A stretch of DNA of 6,269 nucleotides, from assembly GCA_051646185.1 (NCBI GenBank), contig JBOFCS010000168.1, positions 1 to 6,269 on the forward strand, written 5' to 3'. The DNA is from JBOFCS01 sp051646185. Lineage in GTDB: Bacteria > Actinomycetota > Actinomycetes > Mycobacteriales > Mycobacteriaceae. Made by a program: the position numbers and the translations under genes. This document shows positions 4,394 through 6,269 of the stretch, piece after piece; the stretch's first letter is position 1; each line of letters opens with the position of its first letter. The notes beneath the pieces are model-generated. The model was not told the DNA's origin. It made no database searches and saw nothing but the letters and a program-made list of their open reading frames with translations.

Positions 4394-4433
4394 AGCAATG
4401 GCCCGCTATCAGTTCAGATAGCGGGCCATTGCT
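4394..4433 (+). terminator. 17-bp terminator-like hairpin after rplQ
   Basis: 4394-4410 (AGCAATGGCCCGCTATC) pairs perfectly with 4417-4433 around a 6-nt loop (AGTTCA). It begins 19 bases after the rplQ stop. The stem is long and GC-rich at its centre, but the following sequence (ATTGTCC) is only slightly T-rich. This is probably the main end of the ribosomal operon, with help from the second element at 4444-4470. Confidence 0.7.
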
Positions 4434-4443
4434 ATTGTCCGAA

Positions 4444-4470
4444 TAACCAAAAGTTGGTTAAGTTTTTATT
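4444..4470 (+). terminator. AT-rich hairpin plus T-run just before truA
   Basis: TAACCAA (4444-4450) pairs perfectly with TTGGTTA (4454-4460) around an AAG loop. It is followed by TTTTTATT (4463-4470), the layout of an intrinsic terminator though with a weak stem. It sits 10 bases after the GC-rich hairpin and runs directly into the truA Shine-Dalgarno (GAGG 4471-4474). It could be a backup terminator, an attenuator limiting read-through into truA, or an operator dyad. Confidence 0.5.
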
Positions 4471-4481
4471 GAGGTTGGCAT

Positions 4482-5345
4482 GTGATTATGCGTCTCCGCT
4501 TTGATATTTCCTACGACGGCACCAACTTTGCCGGCTGGGCACGACAGCGTGAGCAACGCACGGTATGCGGGGTTCTGGAAGAGAAGCTGAGTGCTATTTT
4601 TCGGGGTCCAGTGGAGTTAACGGTGGCTGGCCGTACCGATGCTGGGGTGCACGCTAGCGGTCAAGTGGCCCACTGTGAGGTGACGGCGGAACAACTTAAG
4701 TTGATCAATCCCCGTGGAGCTAAAGATGGAGAGCCAGATTTTCCGGCCTTAGTCCGCAGGCTTGCCCGGTTTTTACCCGAAGATGTTCGGGTAATGTACA
4801 TTCGACAGGTCCCGGTAGATTTTGATGCCCGCTTCTCTGCATTACGGCGACATTACGAGTATCGGTTAACAACCGCTGATTTTGGTTCAATGCCCTTGGA
4901 AAATAAGGGTATTGTGGCTTGGCCCCGGAAAGTCGATGTGACTGCGATGGAAGCGGCTTCCGCAACACTTCTTGGGCTGCATGATTTTGCAGCATTTTGT
5001 AAACGCCGGGAGGGGGCAACGACGATTCGGGAGTTGCAACGTTTCGATTGGGAACAGCAGGGGGATTACGTGACGGCCTTTGTGCAAGCCGATGCATTCT
5101 GTTGGTCGATGGTGCGCTCTTTGGTGGGAGCAGTGTTATCGGTGGGTGAGGGGCGGCGGAGTGTGCAGTGGTGCGCGGATCTATTGCAGGAACGAGCCAG
5201 ATCCAGTGCCATCTTGGTAGCACCGGCGCATGGGCTGTCGTTGGTTCAGGTGGATTATCCGCAGGACCATGAGCTTGCTGCCCGTAATGCGTTGACCCGA
5301 GATACCCGGGAGCAGTTACCACGTTCCGGTTGCTGTGGGGAGTGA
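4482..5345 (+). CDS. truA: tRNA pseudouridine(38-40) synthase TruA
   Basis: TruA converts uridines 38, 39 and 40 in the anticodon arm of tRNAs to pseudouridine. The 287-residue product has the family signature AGRTDAGVHASGQVAH at 49-64, with catalytic Asp53 in RTDAG. Other marks are FDISYDGTNFAGWARQ (7-22), FSALRRHYEYRL (118-129) with the active-site Tyr at 125, FCWSMVRSLVGAVLSVGEGR (206-225) and the terminal APAHGLSLVQVDYP (247-260). A tail of about 27 residues, ending RSGCCGE, follows. The start is GTG at 4482 because GAGG (4471-4474) then has 7-base spacing; ATG at 4488 (MRLRFDIS) is the alternative, with 13. Two terminator-like hairpins separate it from rplQ, so it depends on read-through or on a weak promoter of its own. 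Codon choice is less restricted than in the ribosomal genes. It ends 9 bases from the convergent gene. Confidence 0.96.
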   Translation: MIMRLRFDISYDGTNFAGWARQREQRTVCGVLEEKLSAIFRGPVELTVAGRTDAGVHASGQVAHCEVTAEQLKLINPRGAKDGEPDFPALVRRLARFLPEDVRVMYIRQVPVDFDARFSALRRHYEYRLTTADFGSMPLENKGIVAWPRKVDVTAMEAASATLLGLHDFAAFCKRREGATTIRELQRFDWEQQGDYVTAFVQADAFCWSMVRSLVGAVLSVGEGRRSVQWCADLLQERARSSAILVAPAHGLSLVQVDYPQDHELAARNALTRDTREQLPRSGCCGE

Positions 5346-5354
5346 CCGCACGTC

Positions 5355-6269
5355 TTATCTGCTGTGTCGCCCAGAGTTAGCGAATTGTGGGCGGCCAACA
5401 TAGGCGAGTTCTTCGCCGATAGTGACAAGCTTGACTTCGGTAACTTCGCCACCGGTGTAAAGGTTTACCCGATCCCCATAACCATATGGTTGATCGATCA
5501 TCACATCAGGCCGAGAGGGGAGTGCGATGTCGGGGCTACTGATGACATGCATAACTGTGGCACCGCGAGAGCGTTCGCTGGCATCCAAGCCATCAAAAAC
5601 CATAAGGTTGCAGTGTGGGTCAAAATATTCACGGCCACTAGCAAATTGGAGACGGCTGCGGTCGTTGACTGAATCGACCATAACTTCCCAAGCGTGAGTG
5701 CGGTCGGTGTAGAGAACTACTCTTGCCCCCACCGCGACGGCGCGAATAACGACCTGCTGGGCAACATAGAGTTCACCTCGAACCACGACATTATTCACGC
5801 CGCTACCCGCAATCCGGGCGGCAACGGCAAAGCCTTGAGGATCTGAGCCAATCAATTGCCCGCAGCCTGAAGCTGGAACCTGTAGCGCATCAAGCGCTTC
5901 CGGTGTAAGTACGCCTGCTGGAGTGAGATTTTCCAAGCCAACTGCACCCACTGGTAAGCCGGCGAGGAGAGCATCGCGATGCCGACCATTGAGTGAAAGT
6001 AGGCCTTCTTTGATCGGGTATTCGGTAGGGCGAGTTGTCGCGTAGCGGACCAGCGCGCTTACCCGAGTACGCTTTTCCATCTCGTCTCGGCGTAAGCGGA
6101 CAGTAACAGTGGTATCCAATGTTTGTTGCGCCCATACGCTGGTGAGTGTTGCGCTGGTGATGAAACGAGGGTCAATGCCCAGAGCTACGCTATAGGAATC
6201 GGCCAGGGCCAACCCTTGCCAAGCTTCGTTCATGCCTGCGCCCGCAGCGTGACGGGTCAATTCGGCGCT
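5355..6269 (-). CDS. eccE: Probable type VII secretion protein EccE (C-terminal part)
   Basis: EccE is a membrane-anchored core component of mycobacterial-type (ESX) secretion, located at the periphery of the inner-membrane complex. The frame is open through the window edge, giving 304 visible residues to TAA 5357-5355. The start and the two N-terminal membrane segments expected of EccE lie outside; the visible part has no membrane segment. It reads as the soluble cytoplasmic region: a strand-rich stretch with TLDTTVTVRL at about 51-60, SGCGQLIGSDPQGFAVAA at about 134-151, then VVVRGELYVAQQVVIRAVAV and GARVVLYTDR up to about 190. This AQQ..R..A.GARVV..TDR pattern recalls EccE C-terminal regions of Corynebacterium, Gordonia and relatives. 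Position supports it, since ESX-4 loci sit beside truA in this order. The last 65 residues or so are less typical. The gene is tail-to-tail with truA. A hypothetical ESX-associated protein is the alternative. Confidence 0.65.
   Translation of the reverse strand, partial: SAELTRHAAGAGMNEAWQGLALADSYSVALGIDPRFITSATLTSVWAQQTLDTTVTVRLRRDEMEKRTRVSALVRYATTRPTEYPIKEGLLSLNGRHRDALLAGLPVGAVGLENLTPAGVLTPEALDALQVPASGCGQLIGSDPQGFAVAARIAGSGVNNVVVRGELYVAQQVVIRAVAVGARVVLYTDRTHAWEVMVDSVNDRSRLQFASGREYFDPHCNLMVFDGLDASERSRGATVMHVISSPDIALPSRPDVMIDQPYGYGDRVNLYTGGEVTEVKLVTIGEELAYVGRPQFANSGRHSR

Noticed and set aside
4720..5322. 200-codon antisense frame within truA
   Set aside because: Pro/His/Arg-rich composition typical of a shadow frame, fully covered by a clear TruA with all family motifs.
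5300..5400. Bidirectional terminator between truA and the convergent gene
   Set aside because: Only 4-bp pairings and a CCCGGG palindrome were found; no stem with T-runs on either strand.

Overview
The window is the distal part of the large ribosomal-protein cluster of a mycolic-acid actinomycete (order Mycobacteriales). The gene order is infA - rpmJ - rpsM - rpsK - rpsD - rpoA - rplQ - truA on the + strand. A convergent gene on the - strand looks like the type VII secretion component EccE. Three things point to the order: the gene order itself, an IF1 that matches the mycobacterial sequence as I remember it, and an RpoA ending in ..DYAETEQL as in Mycobacterium. By eye the GC content is only moderate, lower than usual for Mycobacterium, Gordonia or Nocardia, so a lower-GC relative is likely. 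The genus cannot be fixed from this sequence.

Layout. 2-139 is the 3' end of an unrecognised gene. 140-486 has no convincing gene and probably holds the operon promoter and a long leader of consecutive hairpins. 487-876 carries infA and rpmJ, separated by an 11-bp hairpin. 877-1056 is a GC-rich, gene-free leader before rpsM with mutually exclusive pairings, one of which covers the rpsM Shine-Dalgarno. 1057-2473 holds rpsM, rpsK and rpsD, tightly packed. 2474-2562 holds a 16-bp hairpin and a 7-bp hairpin before rpoA, which has a strong Shine-Dalgarno of its own. rpoA (353 codons) and rplQ (235 codons, with an unusual extra C-terminal domain) follow. 4394-4470 holds two tandem terminator-like hairpins, then truA. 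truA ends 9 bp from the end of the convergent eccE-like gene, whose 5' part lies beyond the window.

How the genes work together. infA, rpmJ, rpsM, rpsK, rpsD and rplQ encode initiation factor 1 and five ribosomal proteins (L36, S13, S11, S4, L17). rpoA encodes the RNA polymerase alpha subunit, so translation and transcription capacity are made together. TruA modifies tRNA anticodon stems. The eccE-like gene marks the edge of a probable ESX-4-type secretion locus, which in this order typically lies beside truA.

The coding content is mostly housekeeping. The least explained parts are the non-coding gaps: every intergenic gap over 40 nt inside the operon holds a clean inverted repeat, and the rpmJ-rpsM leader looks like a possible switch. 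The second point of interest is the domain appended to L17. All pairings were found by reading the sequence; none has been folded computationally or tested.
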